A stretch of 22,713 nt of DNA from Candidatus Scatomorpha stercorigallinarum (GTDB taxonomy: Bacteria; Bacillota_A; Clostridia; Oscillospirales; Oscillospiraceae): contig DVOV01000018.1 of the NCBI GenBank assembly GCA_018713375.1, forward strand, positions 1-22,713, written 5' to 3'. Positions 14,063-21,066 of this stretch are shown piece by piece. The position numbers were made by a program, and so were the translations under genes. Within the stretch, counting starts at the first letter, position 1. Every line of letters begins with the position of its first letter. The notes beneath the pieces were generated by a model. That model searched no databases. It was not told the DNA's origin and worked only from the letters and a program-made list of their open reading frames with translations.

Positions 14063-14994
14063 GTTTGCGCGTTGTCTTTATGGGCACGCCGGACTTTGCC
14101 GCCGCCTCGCTCGCCGCGCTGCTGGACGCGCCAGACATGGAGGTCGCGGCCGTATTCACCCAGCCGGACAAGCCAAAGGGCCGCGGCATGAAGCTGGCGC
14201 CCTCGCCCGTCAAGGAGCTGGCGCTGGAGCGGGGGATAGCGGTGTATCAGCCCGCCGGCGTCCGCGGGGAGGACGCGCTGGAGCTTATGCGTTCGCTCGC
14301 GCCGGACATATTGGCCGTGGTGGCCTATGGCAAGCTGCTGCCGGACGCGCTGCTGGCCGTGCCGCGCCTGGGCGCGGTGAACGTCCACGGCTCGCTGTTG
14401 CCGCGCTACCGCGGGGCCGCGCCCATCCAGTGGGCGGTGCTCAACGGGGACAGGGAGACGGGCGTCACCACCATGTACCTTGCCCACGACATGGACGCGG
14501 GGGACATCATTTATCAGGAACGCACGCCGGTCGGCGAATTCGAGACGGCGGGCGAGCTCTTTGACCGCCTGGCAGGTATGGGCGCGCAGCTGCTCGTGCG
14601 CACGCTGCGGGACATCGCCGCCGGCACGGCCCCGCGCACGCCGCAGGAGCACGAAAAGGCCACCTACGTGAAGCAGCTGGACAAGAGCGTGTGCCCTATC
14701 GACTGGACGCGCACGCCGCGGGAGATCGTCAAGCACATTTGCGGCCTGCTGCCCTGGCCCGTGGCCACCATGGAGCTGCGCGGCACGGCGCTGAAGGTGT
14801 ACGCGGCGGAATATACAGACACGGTGACGGCGCTTGCGCCGGGCAAGGTCGTCTCCGCCGGGCGAGCCGGGCTGGAGATCGCCTGCGGCGGCGGGCGCAG
14901 CCTGCTCGTCACGGAGCTGCAGGCTCCCGGCAAGCGGCGCATGAGCGCCGGCGACTGGCTGCTGGGGCATCCGGTGACGCCGGATGAGAGCTGA
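14059..14994 (+). CDS. fmt: Methionyl-tRNA formyltransferase
   Basis: Fmt (311 residues) formylates Met-tRNAi with 10-formyl-THF, a step in bacterial translation initiation. The Rossmann N-terminal domain opens RVVFMGTPDFA. The catalytic triad is N108, H110 and D146 in NVHGSLLPRYRGAAPIQWA and DMDAGD. The C-terminal tRNA-binding domain begins at about 205 and holds the conserved ATYVKQLDKSVCPIDW block. AAGGAGG at 14051-14057 precedes the ATG very closely, and that ATG overlaps the def stop by four bases. The 3' end overlaps rsmB by 11 bases. Length is normal and no motif is lost. Confidence 0.96.
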   Translation: MSLRVVFMGTPDFAAASLAALLDAPDMEVAAVFTQPDKPKGRGMKLAPSPVKELALERGIAVYQPAGVRGEDALELMRSLAPDILAVVAYGKLLPDALLAVPRLGAVNVHGSLLPRYRGAAPIQWAVLNGDRETGVTTMYLAHDMDAGDIIYQERTPVGEFETAGELFDRLAGMGAQLLVRTLRDIAAGTAPRTPQEHEKATYVKQLDKSVCPIDWTRTPREIVKHICGLLPWPVATMELRGTALKVYAAEYTDTVTALAPGKVVSAGRAGLEIACGGGRSLLVTELQAPGKRRMSAGDWLLGHPVTPDES

Positions 14995-16264
14995 GAACGG
15001 CCGCGCCGCGGCGGTGCTCGCCCTTGCGGCGGTGAGGCGCGGCAGTTTTTCCCAGGAGGCGGCGGAGGCCGCCGCCCGCGGATTGGATGAGCGCGAGGCG
15101 GCGCTTTGCGCGCGACTGGTGTATGGGACGCTGCAAAATGAGGCTTATCTGGACTTTTGCCTCGGTAAATTCTGCTCCACGCCGCTGAAGAAGCTGGAGC
15201 CGAGGGTGCTCGACATCCTGCGCATCTCGGCGCTGCAGCTGCTGTTTTTTGACAGGATACCGCCCCGTTCCGCGGTGGCGGAGGGAGTGGAGCTCTGCCG
15301 CGCGCTGGGCTCCCCGCGGGCGGCGGGGCTGGTGAACGCCGTGCTCCGGCGCGTTTCCGAAGTACGTGACTCGCCGCCGGAAGTGCCAGGGAAGGGCACG
15401 GCGGGATATCTGAGCGTGCGCTACAGCCACCCGCTGTGGCTGGCGGAGGAGTTCGTATCCGCGCGCGGATATGAGGGCGCGGAGCGGCTGATGGCCGCCA
15501 ACAACAGCGAGCCGGCGGTTTATTTGCAGGCGAATACGCTGAAAATAAGCGGTGAGGAGCTGCTCGCTCGGCTGCAGGAGGGCGGCGTAACGGCCCGCCC
15601 CGGGCGGCTGCCGGGCGAGGCCATGGCCGAGCGGCCGGGGGATATCCGGCGGCTGCCGGGTTACGCCGGGGGGCTCTTCTATGTGCAGGACGAGGCCGCG
15701 CGCACGGCGGTGGAGGCCGCCGCGCCGCGTAGGGGCGAGCGCGTGCTGGACGCCTGCGCCGCCCCGGGCGGCAAGAGTTTCGCCGCCGCCATGCTGATGG
15801 GCGGCGAAGGGCGGATACTCGCCTGCGATATCCAGGCGAAGAAGTTAGCGCGCATCGAAGAGGGCGCGCGGCGGCTGGGTATCGGCATCATCGAGACGCG
15901 GGCGATGGACGCCCGGCGGCCGGCGGCGGAACTTGAGGGGGCTTTTGACGTCGTAATAGCGGACGTGCCCTGCTCGGGGCTGGGCGTCATCCGCAAGAAG
16001 CCGGAGATACGCTACAAGCCGCGCGCGGAGCTCGCGGCCCTGCCGCAGATACAGATGGAGATACTGCGCGCCGTTTCCCGCTGCGTGGCGGCGGGCGGGC
16101 GGCTGCTCTATTCCACATGCACGCTGCTCGAGGAGGAAAACGGCGGCGTGTTGCGCGCGTTTTTGAAAGACGGCGGATTCACCGTCAGGCAGGAGCGGAC
16201 GCTCTGGCCTGACACGGATGGGACGGACGGGTTTTATCTATGTTTGATGGAAAGATCGCAATAA
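14984..16264 (+). CDS. rsmB: 16S rRNA (cytosine-967-C5)-methyltransferase
   Basis: RsmB (426 residues) methylates C967 of 16S rRNA (E. coli numbering). Residues 1-130 form the NusB-like RNA-binding domain (ARLVYGTLQNEAYLD, RSAVAEGVEL). The SAM-dependent domain has motif I DACAAPGGKS, the ADVPCSGLG segment with C330, and YSTCTL with C379. The two conserved cysteines serve as product-release residue and nucleophile, as in other m5C RNA methyltransferases; the first is in DVPC where DAPC is usual. The N-terminus overlaps fmt by 11 bases, and the C-terminus overlaps rlmN by 25 bases. The upstream site is weak, consistent with coupling to fmt. Confidence 0.95.
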   Translation: MRAENGRAAAVLALAAVRRGSFSQEAAEAAARGLDEREAALCARLVYGTLQNEAYLDFCLGKFCSTPLKKLEPRVLDILRISALQLLFFDRIPPRSAVAEGVELCRALGSPRAAGLVNAVLRRVSEVRDSPPEVPGKGTAGYLSVRYSHPLWLAEEFVSARGYEGAERLMAANNSEPAVYLQANTLKISGEELLARLQEGGVTARPGRLPGEAMAERPGDIRRLPGYAGGLFYVQDEAARTAVEAAAPRRGERVLDACAAPGGKSFAAAMLMGGEGRILACDIQAKKLARIEEGARRLGIGIIETRAMDARRPAAELEGAFDVVIADVPCSGLGVIRKKPEIRYKPRAELAALPQIQMEILRAVSRCVAAGGRLLYSTCTLLEEENGGVLRAFLKDGGFTVRQERTLWPDTDGTDGFYLCLMERSQ

Positions 16265-17283
16265 GGTCCCTGCTGCCGGAGGAGCTGGAAGCGGAGCTGA
16301 AGGCCATGGGCGAGCCGACCTACCGGGCGAAGCAGGTTTTTTCCTGGCTGTCGCGCGGGGTGTCCGGCTTCGGGGAGATGACCGACCTGCCCAAGGCGCT
16401 GCGCGAGCGGCTGGACGGAAGATTTTACCTTGCCGCGCCGCAGGTGCTGCGCAAGCAGGTCTCCGCCCATGACGGGACGGTGAAATACCTCTGGGGCCTC
16501 TCCGACGGCAACGCGGTGGAGACGGTGGTGATGCAGTACCACCACGGCAACACCGTGTGCATCTCCACGCAGGTGGGCTGCCGCCAGGGCTGCGCCTTTT
16601 GCGCTTCCACCATCGGCGGGCTGGTGCGCAGCCTGGAGCCGGGGGAGATGCTGGAGGAGGTCATGTTTTCCGAAAAGGATTCGGGACTGAAAATCTCCAA
16701 CATCGTGCTCATGGGCATCGGCGAGCCGCTGGACAACTTCGATAACGTTATTAAATTCCTCCGCCTTGTCAACTGCCCGGAGGGGATGGACATCGGCATG
16801 AGGCACATTTCGCTCTCCACCTGCGGGCTCACAGAAAGATTTGACAAATTGGCCGCTCTTAATTTACAATTGACATTGTCGGTATCACTGCACGCGCCTG
16901 ACGACGAGACGCGCTCGCGCATCATGCCCGCCAACCGCGGGCGCGGCGTGGCGCAGCTGATGGATGCCTGCGAGCGGTATTACCGGCAGACGGGACGGCG
17001 CATCTCCTTTGAGTACGCCATGATCGACGGGGTCAACGACTCCGACGCTCAGGCGGCGCTGCTGGCCGCCCACGCGAAGCGCGTGAGCGCTCATGTGAAC
17101 CTTATACCTCTCAACCACGTGGAGGAGAGCAAGCTCCGCCCCACGCCGCCCGAGCGGCTGAAGCGCTTCAAGGCGCTGCTCGAGCGGGAGGGGGTAAACG
17201 TCACCGTCCGGCGCAGCCTGGGCGGGGACATAGACGCCTCCTGCGGCCAGCTGCGCAAAAAAGCGGCCGCCGGAAGGGCTTGA
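16240..17283 (+). CDS. rlmN: 23S rRNA A2503 / tRNA A37 C2-methyltransferase (radical SAM)
   Basis: RlmN (347 residues) is a radical SAM enzyme methylating C2 of A2503 in 23S rRNA and of A37 in some tRNAs. The 4Fe-4S cysteines are C114, C118 and C121 (GCRQGCAFCAST). C335 near the C-terminus (GGDIDASCGQL) is the conserved cysteine of the ping-pong mechanism. The conserved GIGEPLDNFDNV and VSLHAPDDETR blocks are intact. The start at 16240 overlaps rsmB by 25 bases. Residues 198-216 are encoded by a run of AT-rich codons (AGA, TTT, AAA, TTG, TTA, CAA, GTA, TCA) unlike the rest of the gene; this stretch contains the promoter-like signal listed separately. Cfr, the C8 methyltransferase of the same family, is less likely because of the chromosomal context and the RlmN-type motifs. 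Confidence 0.95.
   Translation: MFDGKIAIRSLLPEELEAELKAMGEPTYRAKQVFSWLSRGVSGFGEMTDLPKALRERLDGRFYLAAPQVLRKQVSAHDGTVKYLWGLSDGNAVETVVMQYHHGNTVCISTQVGCRQGCAFCASTIGGLVRSLEPGEMLEEVMFSEKDSGLKISNIVLMGIGEPLDNFDNVIKFLRLVNCPEGMDIGMRHISLSTCGLTERFDKLAALNLQLTLSVSLHAPDDETRSRIMPANRGRGVAQLMDACERYYRQTGRRISFEYAMIDGVNDSDAQAALLAAHAKRVSAHVNLIPLNHVEESKLRPTPPERLKRFKALLEREGVNVTVRRSLGGDIDASCGQLRKKAAAGRA
16841..16870 (+). promoter_or_regulatory. Putative promoter inside rlmN ahead of prpC-prkC
   Basis: A perfect TTGACA (16841-16846), an 18-base spacer and TACAAT (16865-16870) lie in an AT-rich island within rlmN, on the coding strand. The dyad ACAAT-N4-ATTGT (16866-16879) overlaps the -10 and the expected start site near 16877. 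It would give a transcript for prpC, prkC and rsgA independent of the upstream genes. Confidence 0.58.
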
Positions 17284-17293
17284 GGATGGCGAA

Positions 17294-18031
17294 ATGAACA
17301 GCTTTGGCATCACTGACCGCGGCAAAGTCCGGCGGGACAATCAGGACAGCTTCCTCATCGAGCGCATCGAAGGGCGCGACGCCCTCATAGCCGTGCTCTG
17401 CGACGGCATGGGCGGCGAGAAGGCCGGAAACATCGCCAGCGACCTGGCGGCCAAGACCTATGCCGGCGTGCTGCGGCAGCGGTTTTCCGGGCAGAAGCTG
17501 AAGGGCGCCGAGATCCCGGAGGCCATGGCGGCCGCCTGCGCCGAGGCAAACCACATGGTGTACAGCTATTCCTGCTTCGACAGCGCCTATACGGGCATGG
17601 GGACCACGCTGGTCTCCGCCGTGATGCTCGACGGGCGCGTTTACGTCCTGAATGTGGGCGACAGCCGGGCCTATAAGATCACCCGGCGGCGCATCGTGCA
17701 GATAACGCGCGACCACTCGCTCGTGCAGGACATGGTGGACCGCGGCGAGATAAGCGCCGAAGAGGCGCGCACGCATCCGCGGCGGAATGTGATAACAAGG
17801 GCCCTCGGGGTGGACGAGAACGTCCCCAGCGACAGTTTTGCCCCGCGGTTCCAGCGCGGGGACATCCTGCTGCTGTGCTCCGACGGGCTTACGAATATGC
17901 TCACGGACAACGAGATCTTCCTGGCCGCCAGGGAGCACCGCGACCCGCTTTCCCTGGGCCGCGCGCTGATGCAGGCGGCGCTCGAGCGCGGAGCGCGGGA
18001 CAATGTGACCGTGATCGCGCTCACTAAATGA
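17294..18031 (+). CDS. prpC: PP2C-family Ser/Thr protein phosphatase (Stp/PrpC)
   Basis: This 245-residue PPM phosphatase reverses phosphorylation by the neighbouring PASTA kinase. The metal-binding motifs are intact: RRDNQDSF near residues 13-20, the LCDGMGG block with D37, TGMGTTLV, NVGDSRAY, the CSDGLTN aspartate, and a terminal RDNVTVI. Length matches Bacillus PrpC. GAGGA at 17282-17286 sits seven bases before the ATG at 17294, ten bases after rlmN ends. The stop TGA overlaps an ATG at 18028, but the kinase more likely starts at 18055. The phosphatase-kinase pair regulates cell-wall synthesis, dormancy exit and stress responses in Gram-positive bacteria, and is normally co-transcribed. 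It may be served by the internal rlmN promoter. Confidence 0.94.
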   Translation: MNSFGITDRGKVRRDNQDSFLIERIEGRDALIAVLCDGMGGEKAGNIASDLAAKTYAGVLRQRFSGQKLKGAEIPEAMAAACAEANHMVYSYSCFDSAYTGMGTTLVSAVMLDGRVYVLNVGDSRAYKITRRRIVQITRDHSLVQDMVDRGEISAEEARTHPRRNVITRALGVDENVPSDSFAPRFQRGDILLLCSDGLTNMLTDNEIFLAAREHRDPLSLGRALMQAALERGARDNVTVIALTK

Positions 18032-18054
18032 ATCTCCGGCGTTTGGAGGCTGTC

Positions 18055-19863
18055 ATGGACAATATGGACAAATATCTGGGCAAGATGCTCGACGACAGAT
18101 ATGAGATAATGGAGGTCATCGGCGTTGGCGGCATGGCTGTGGTGTACAAGGCCATGTGCCACCGCCTGAACCGCTATGTGGCGATCAAAATACTCAGGGA
18201 TGAGTTCGCCGAGGACGCGGAGTTCCGCAAGCGCTTCCAGACCGAGGCGCAGGCTGTGGCCATGCTCTCGCACCCGAATATCGTCTCTGTGTACGACGTG
18301 AGCCACACCGAGGGCATCGAGTATATCGTCATGGAGCTCATAGACGGCATCACCCTGATGCAGTACATGAAGCGTAAGGGCGCCCTGAGCTGGAAGGAGG
18401 CGCTGCATTTCTCGGTGCAGATCTCCAAGGCGCTGGAGCACGCGCACAGCAAGGGCATCGTCCACCGCGACATCAAGCCGCAGAACATCATGATACTCCG
18501 CGACGGGACCATCAAGGTGGCCGATTTCGGCATCGCCGCGCTGGAGAGCGCCCAGGAGAAGAAGAGCGACCAGACCGTGGGCTCGGTGCACTACATCGCG
18601 CCGGAGCAGGCCAAGGGCGGCGCGCCCGACACGCGCAGCGACATCTATTCGCTGGGCGTGGTGATGTACGAGATGCTCACCGGCCGCCGGCCCTATGACG
18701 GAGAGACGGCGGAAAAGATCGCCCTGCAGCACATCGCCGGCAACCCCGTGCCGCCGCGGGAGATAAACCCCGATATCCCCGAGGAGCTGGAGCGCATCAC
18801 CCTGCGCGCCATGGAATCGGACATAAAGAAGCGCTATCAGACGGCGGGGGAACTGCTCTTCGACCTGGAGGAGTTCCGCCAGCAGCAGGCGGCCGCCGCC
18901 GCGCGCGCCGGCGTCTCGCAGGAGCTTGCCGAGGAAGGGCCGTATATCTACGCCGACGACATCGTGCCGGACGTGATGCCGCTTGGCAACACCGGCGAGC
19001 TGACGAAGGAGAAATACAAGCTGCGCCGCCGCCGTGCGCGCAAGGTGAGCATACTCTCCGGGGCCTGCGGCGTGCTGGTGTTCATGATCGCCGTGTTCGT
19101 GTTCCTCTGGAACTACTGGCTGAAGGACATTTTCAGCGTGGCGGAGCGAGTGAACGTGCCAAATTTTGTGGGGCTGGACTATCAGGAGGTCATCGATGAC
19201 CCCAGCTTCACCTCCATTTTCTCTTTCACCATCGAGCTGGCCATCGATCCCAGCGTGCCGGACGGGGAGATCGTCTCACAGGACCCTGAGGCCGACCGCA
19301 GCATGATGATCGTGCCGGAGAAGATACCCGTCACGCTCACCGTCAGCACCGGCGTCATCGAGACGGAGGTGGTGGACGTCACCAACCAGCAGTATCAGGA
19401 GGCGACCATCACGCTGCAGAACGCGGGCTTCCGCGTGGAGCCCGTCTATGAGCCCAGCGATACCGTCACCGAGGACTATGTCATACGCACGCAGCCGGCG
19501 GCGGGAGAGATGATCGCCGCGGGCGACACCGTGTATATCTATATCAGCGCCGGGCCGGAGATAAAGACCGTCACCATGCCTCAGCTCGTGGGCATGTCGC
19601 TGGACGCCGCTATCGACCGCCTGGAGAGCACGGGCCTCAGCTACGGCGAGCCCACTTACCTGCACAGCGAGTACGATGTGGGCACCGTCATCCGCCAGAG
19701 CGTCACCGCCTATGAGGAGGTCGAGGCGCACTCGCGCATCTACCTCTGGGTCTCCAGCGGGCCGGAGGAGACGCCGTCGCCCACGCCCTCCGAGGAGCCG
19801 GAGGACGACGGGCCGGGCTATTACTTCGCCGACGAGCCGGTGGAAGCCACGCCGGAGGGCTGA
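18055..19863 (+). CDS. prkC: PASTA-domain Ser/Thr protein kinase (PrkC/Stk)
   Basis: This 602-residue membrane kinase senses cell-wall fragments. The kinase domain (residues 16-275) has the glycine loop GVGGMAVVY, catalytic K45, HRDIKPQN (137-144), DFG (157-159) and APEQAKGG. A juxtamembrane segment rich in basic residues (about 318-330) precedes one helix at 331-356. Three extracellular PASTA domains lie at about 365-432, 436-500 and 504-569; the first is the most divergent. The C-terminus ends in a Pro/Glu/Ser-rich tail. I prefer the ATG at 18055, with TGGAGG at 18044-18049 five bases upstream. The ATG at 18028 overlaps the phosphatase stop and would add nine residues, but has no site. The gene overlaps rsgA by one base. 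Family members bind muropeptides and lipid II through PASTA domains and control germination or wall synthesis; the targets here are unknown. Confidence 0.95.
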   Translation: MDNMDKYLGKMLDDRYEIMEVIGVGGMAVVYKAMCHRLNRYVAIKILRDEFAEDAEFRKRFQTEAQAVAMLSHPNIVSVYDVSHTEGIEYIVMELIDGITLMQYMKRKGALSWKEALHFSVQISKALEHAHSKGIVHRDIKPQNIMILRDGTIKVADFGIAALESAQEKKSDQTVGSVHYIAPEQAKGGAPDTRSDIYSLGVVMYEMLTGRRPYDGETAEKIALQHIAGNPVPPREINPDIPEELERITLRAMESDIKKRYQTAGELLFDLEEFRQQQAAAAARAGVSQELAEEGPYIYADDIVPDVMPLGNTGELTKEKYKLRRRRARKVSILSGACGVLVFMIAVFVFLWNYWLKDIFSVAERVNVPNFVGLDYQEVIDDPSFTSIFSFTIELAIDPSVPDGEIVSQDPEADRSMMIVPEKIPVTLTVSTGVIETEVVDVTNQQYQEATITLQNAGFRVEPVYEPSDTVTEDYVIRTQPAAGEMIAAGDTVYIYISAGPEIKTVTMPQLVGMSLDAAIDRLESTGLSYGEPTYLHSEYDVGTVIRQSVTAYEEVEAHSRIYLWVSSGPEETPSPTPSEEPEDDGPGYYFADEPVEATPEG

Positions 19864-20735
19864 TGGAAGGGCTGATCGTCAAAGCCCTCAGCGGCTTCTA
19901 TTACGTGCAGACCGGCGAGGGAACGGTCGAGTGCAGGGCGCGCGGGCGCTTCCGCCTGGACGGCTCCTCGCCGCTGGTGGGCGACCGCGTGAGCGTCAGC
20001 CTGGATGCCCAGGGCCGCGGGCGTGTGGACGAGATACTGCCGCGGCGGAACATGTTCATCCGCCCGGCGGTGGCCAATATCGACGCGCTGGTGGCGGTGG
20101 CCTCCGTCTCCGAGCCGGAGACGGACCCGTTCCTCATCGACCGCGTGGCGGCCACGGCGGAACACGCCGGCTGCGAGGTCATCGTCTGCGTCAACAAGGC
20201 GGACACGGGCGACGCGGGCCGGCTGGCGGCGATCTACGCCGGCACGGGCTACACGGTGGTCGTCGCCAGCGCCGTGAACGGCGAGGGGATAGACGGGCTG
20301 CGCCGCGCCATAGAGGGCAAGGTGTGCGCCTTTTCCGGCAACTCCGGCGTGGGCAAATCGAGCCTTCTGAACGCGCTGGAGCCCTCGCTTTCGCTGCCCA
20401 CGGGCGAGATAAGCGAAAAGCTGGGCCGCGGCCGGCACACGACGCGGCATGTGGAGCTCTTCCGCGTGGCGGGGGCCCTGGTGGCGGACACGCCGGGCTT
20501 CGGCTCCTTCGACGTGGAGCAGATGCCGCCCATACCGAAGGAAGAGCTGCAATACTGCTTCCCCGAGTTCCGCGAGTACATAGGGCGCTGCCGCTTTGAC
20601 GACTGCGCTCACCTGAAGGAGCCTGACTGCGCCGTCCGCGAGGCGCTGGAGGCGGGAAAGATAGCGCCGTCGCGCTATCAGAGCTATGAAAGGCTCTACG
20701 AGATCTCCGCGCAGAAACCGGCGTGGGAAAAATAA
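19863..20735 (+). CDS. rsgA: Ribosome small subunit-dependent GTPase A
   Basis: RsgA (290 residues) is a circularly permuted GTPase checking late assembly of the 30S subunit. The N-terminal OB domain covers about 1-65. GTPase motifs occur in permuted order: G4 NKAD at 111-114, G1 GNSGVGKSS at 159-167, then G3 DTPGF at 209-213. The zinc site uses C243, C248, H250 and C256 near the C-terminus. GGAGGG at 19854-19859 lies only three bases before the ATG, which shares one base with the prkC stop. In Bacillus subtilis rsgA is followed by rpe and thiN; here a strong terminator follows at once, so the operon ends. Confidence 0.96.
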   Translation: MEGLIVKALSGFYYVQTGEGTVECRARGRFRLDGSSPLVGDRVSVSLDAQGRGRVDEILPRRNMFIRPAVANIDALVAVASVSEPETDPFLIDRVAATAEHAGCEVIVCVNKADTGDAGRLAAIYAGTGYTVVVASAVNGEGIDGLRRAIEGKVCAFSGNSGVGKSSLLNALEPSLSLPTGEISEKLGRGRHTTRHVELFRVAGALVADTPGFGSFDVEQMPPIPKEELQYCFPEFREYIGRCRFDDCAHLKEPDCAVREALEAGKIAPSRYQSYERLYEISAQKPAWEK

Positions 20736-20747
20736 GACAGCGTGCAG

Positions 20748-20774
20748 AGCCCGGCCATGAGGCCGGGCTTTTTT
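20748..20774 (+). terminator. Rho-independent terminator after rsgA
   Basis: AGCCCGGCC (20748-20756) pairs perfectly with GGCCGGGCT (20761-20769) around a 4-base loop and runs into six T. It closes the priA-rsgA transcript. Confidence 0.94.
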
Positions 20775-20786
20775 GCGCCTGATAGG

Positions 20787-20815
20787 CACAGCGCGGGCGG
20801 CAGGGGCATATATTG
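20787..20815 (+). promoter_or_regulatory. Possible sigma-K-like promoter of the small membrane protein
   Basis: CACA (20787-20790), a 16-base gap and CATATATTG (20807-20815) resemble the Bacillus sigma-K pattern mACm-N16/17-CATAnnnTA, with one mismatch at the last base. No vegetative promoter is evident in this gap. The motif is short, so chance is a real alternative. Confidence 0.3.
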
Positions 20816-20845
20816 TTATCAACGCTGTTCCTGGGGGGTGATGCT

Positions 20846-21010
20846 ATGCGGCGAGGCAGGCGGAACAGCCTTCCGCCGCTGGGGTGCCTGGTGATGCTGG
20901 CCGGAGTGCTGATACTGTTCGCGCTCGTGCTGCCGGCCGGTTTCTGGTGGTTCGCGCTTGCCGTGGGCCTCATCGGCATTGGCATGTGGCTGCTGCACCG
21001 CTGCCGGTAA
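20846..21010 (+). CDS. Small hypothetical membrane protein
   Basis: I do not recognise this 54-residue protein. It has a basic N-terminus (MRRGRRN) followed by two closely spaced hydrophobic stretches at about residues 13-31 and 33-49, then an end rich in His/Arg/Cys. It is probably an integral membrane hairpin with both ends cytoplasmic, judging by charge. The ATG at 20846 follows GGGGGGTGA at 20833-20840; an in-frame TTG at 20813 would add 11 residues and overlaps the possible promoter. It lies between the rsgA terminator and the SipL-like gene and may be expressed with the latter during sporulation, but that is conjecture. Coding status rests on the start site, hydrophobic pattern and fit in the gap. 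Confidence 0.6.
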   Translation: MRRGRRNSLPPLGCLVMLAGVLILFALVLPAGFWWFALAVGLIGIGMWLLHRCR

Positions 21011-21036
21011 TATCTGCGGCGAGTGCGGCATATGCT
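21008..21036 (+). promoter_or_regulatory. Possible sigma-E-like promoter of the SipL-like gene
   Basis: TAATATC (21008-21014), a 14-base gap and CATATGCT (21029-21036) resemble the Bacillus sigma-E consensus kmATATT-N14/15-CATACAnT. Six of seven -35 positions and five of seven specified -10 positions match. The -35 overlaps the stop codon of the small membrane gene. Transcription would begin near 21043, just ahead of the ribosome-binding site at 21054-21061. Confidence 0.42.
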
Positions 21037-21066
21037 TGCACTACCACAAGGACAAGGGGAGATCAT

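Noticed and set aside
16735..16765. Second promoter-like pair in rlmN (TGGACA followed by TAAATT after 16 bases)
   Set aside because: The -10 is poor and the spacing short; the pair at 16841-16870 is far better.
20884..21066. N-terminal extension of the SipL-like protein by 61 residues
   Set aside because: It lies within the small membrane gene in another frame, has no Shine-Dalgarno and no DUF3794 similarity.
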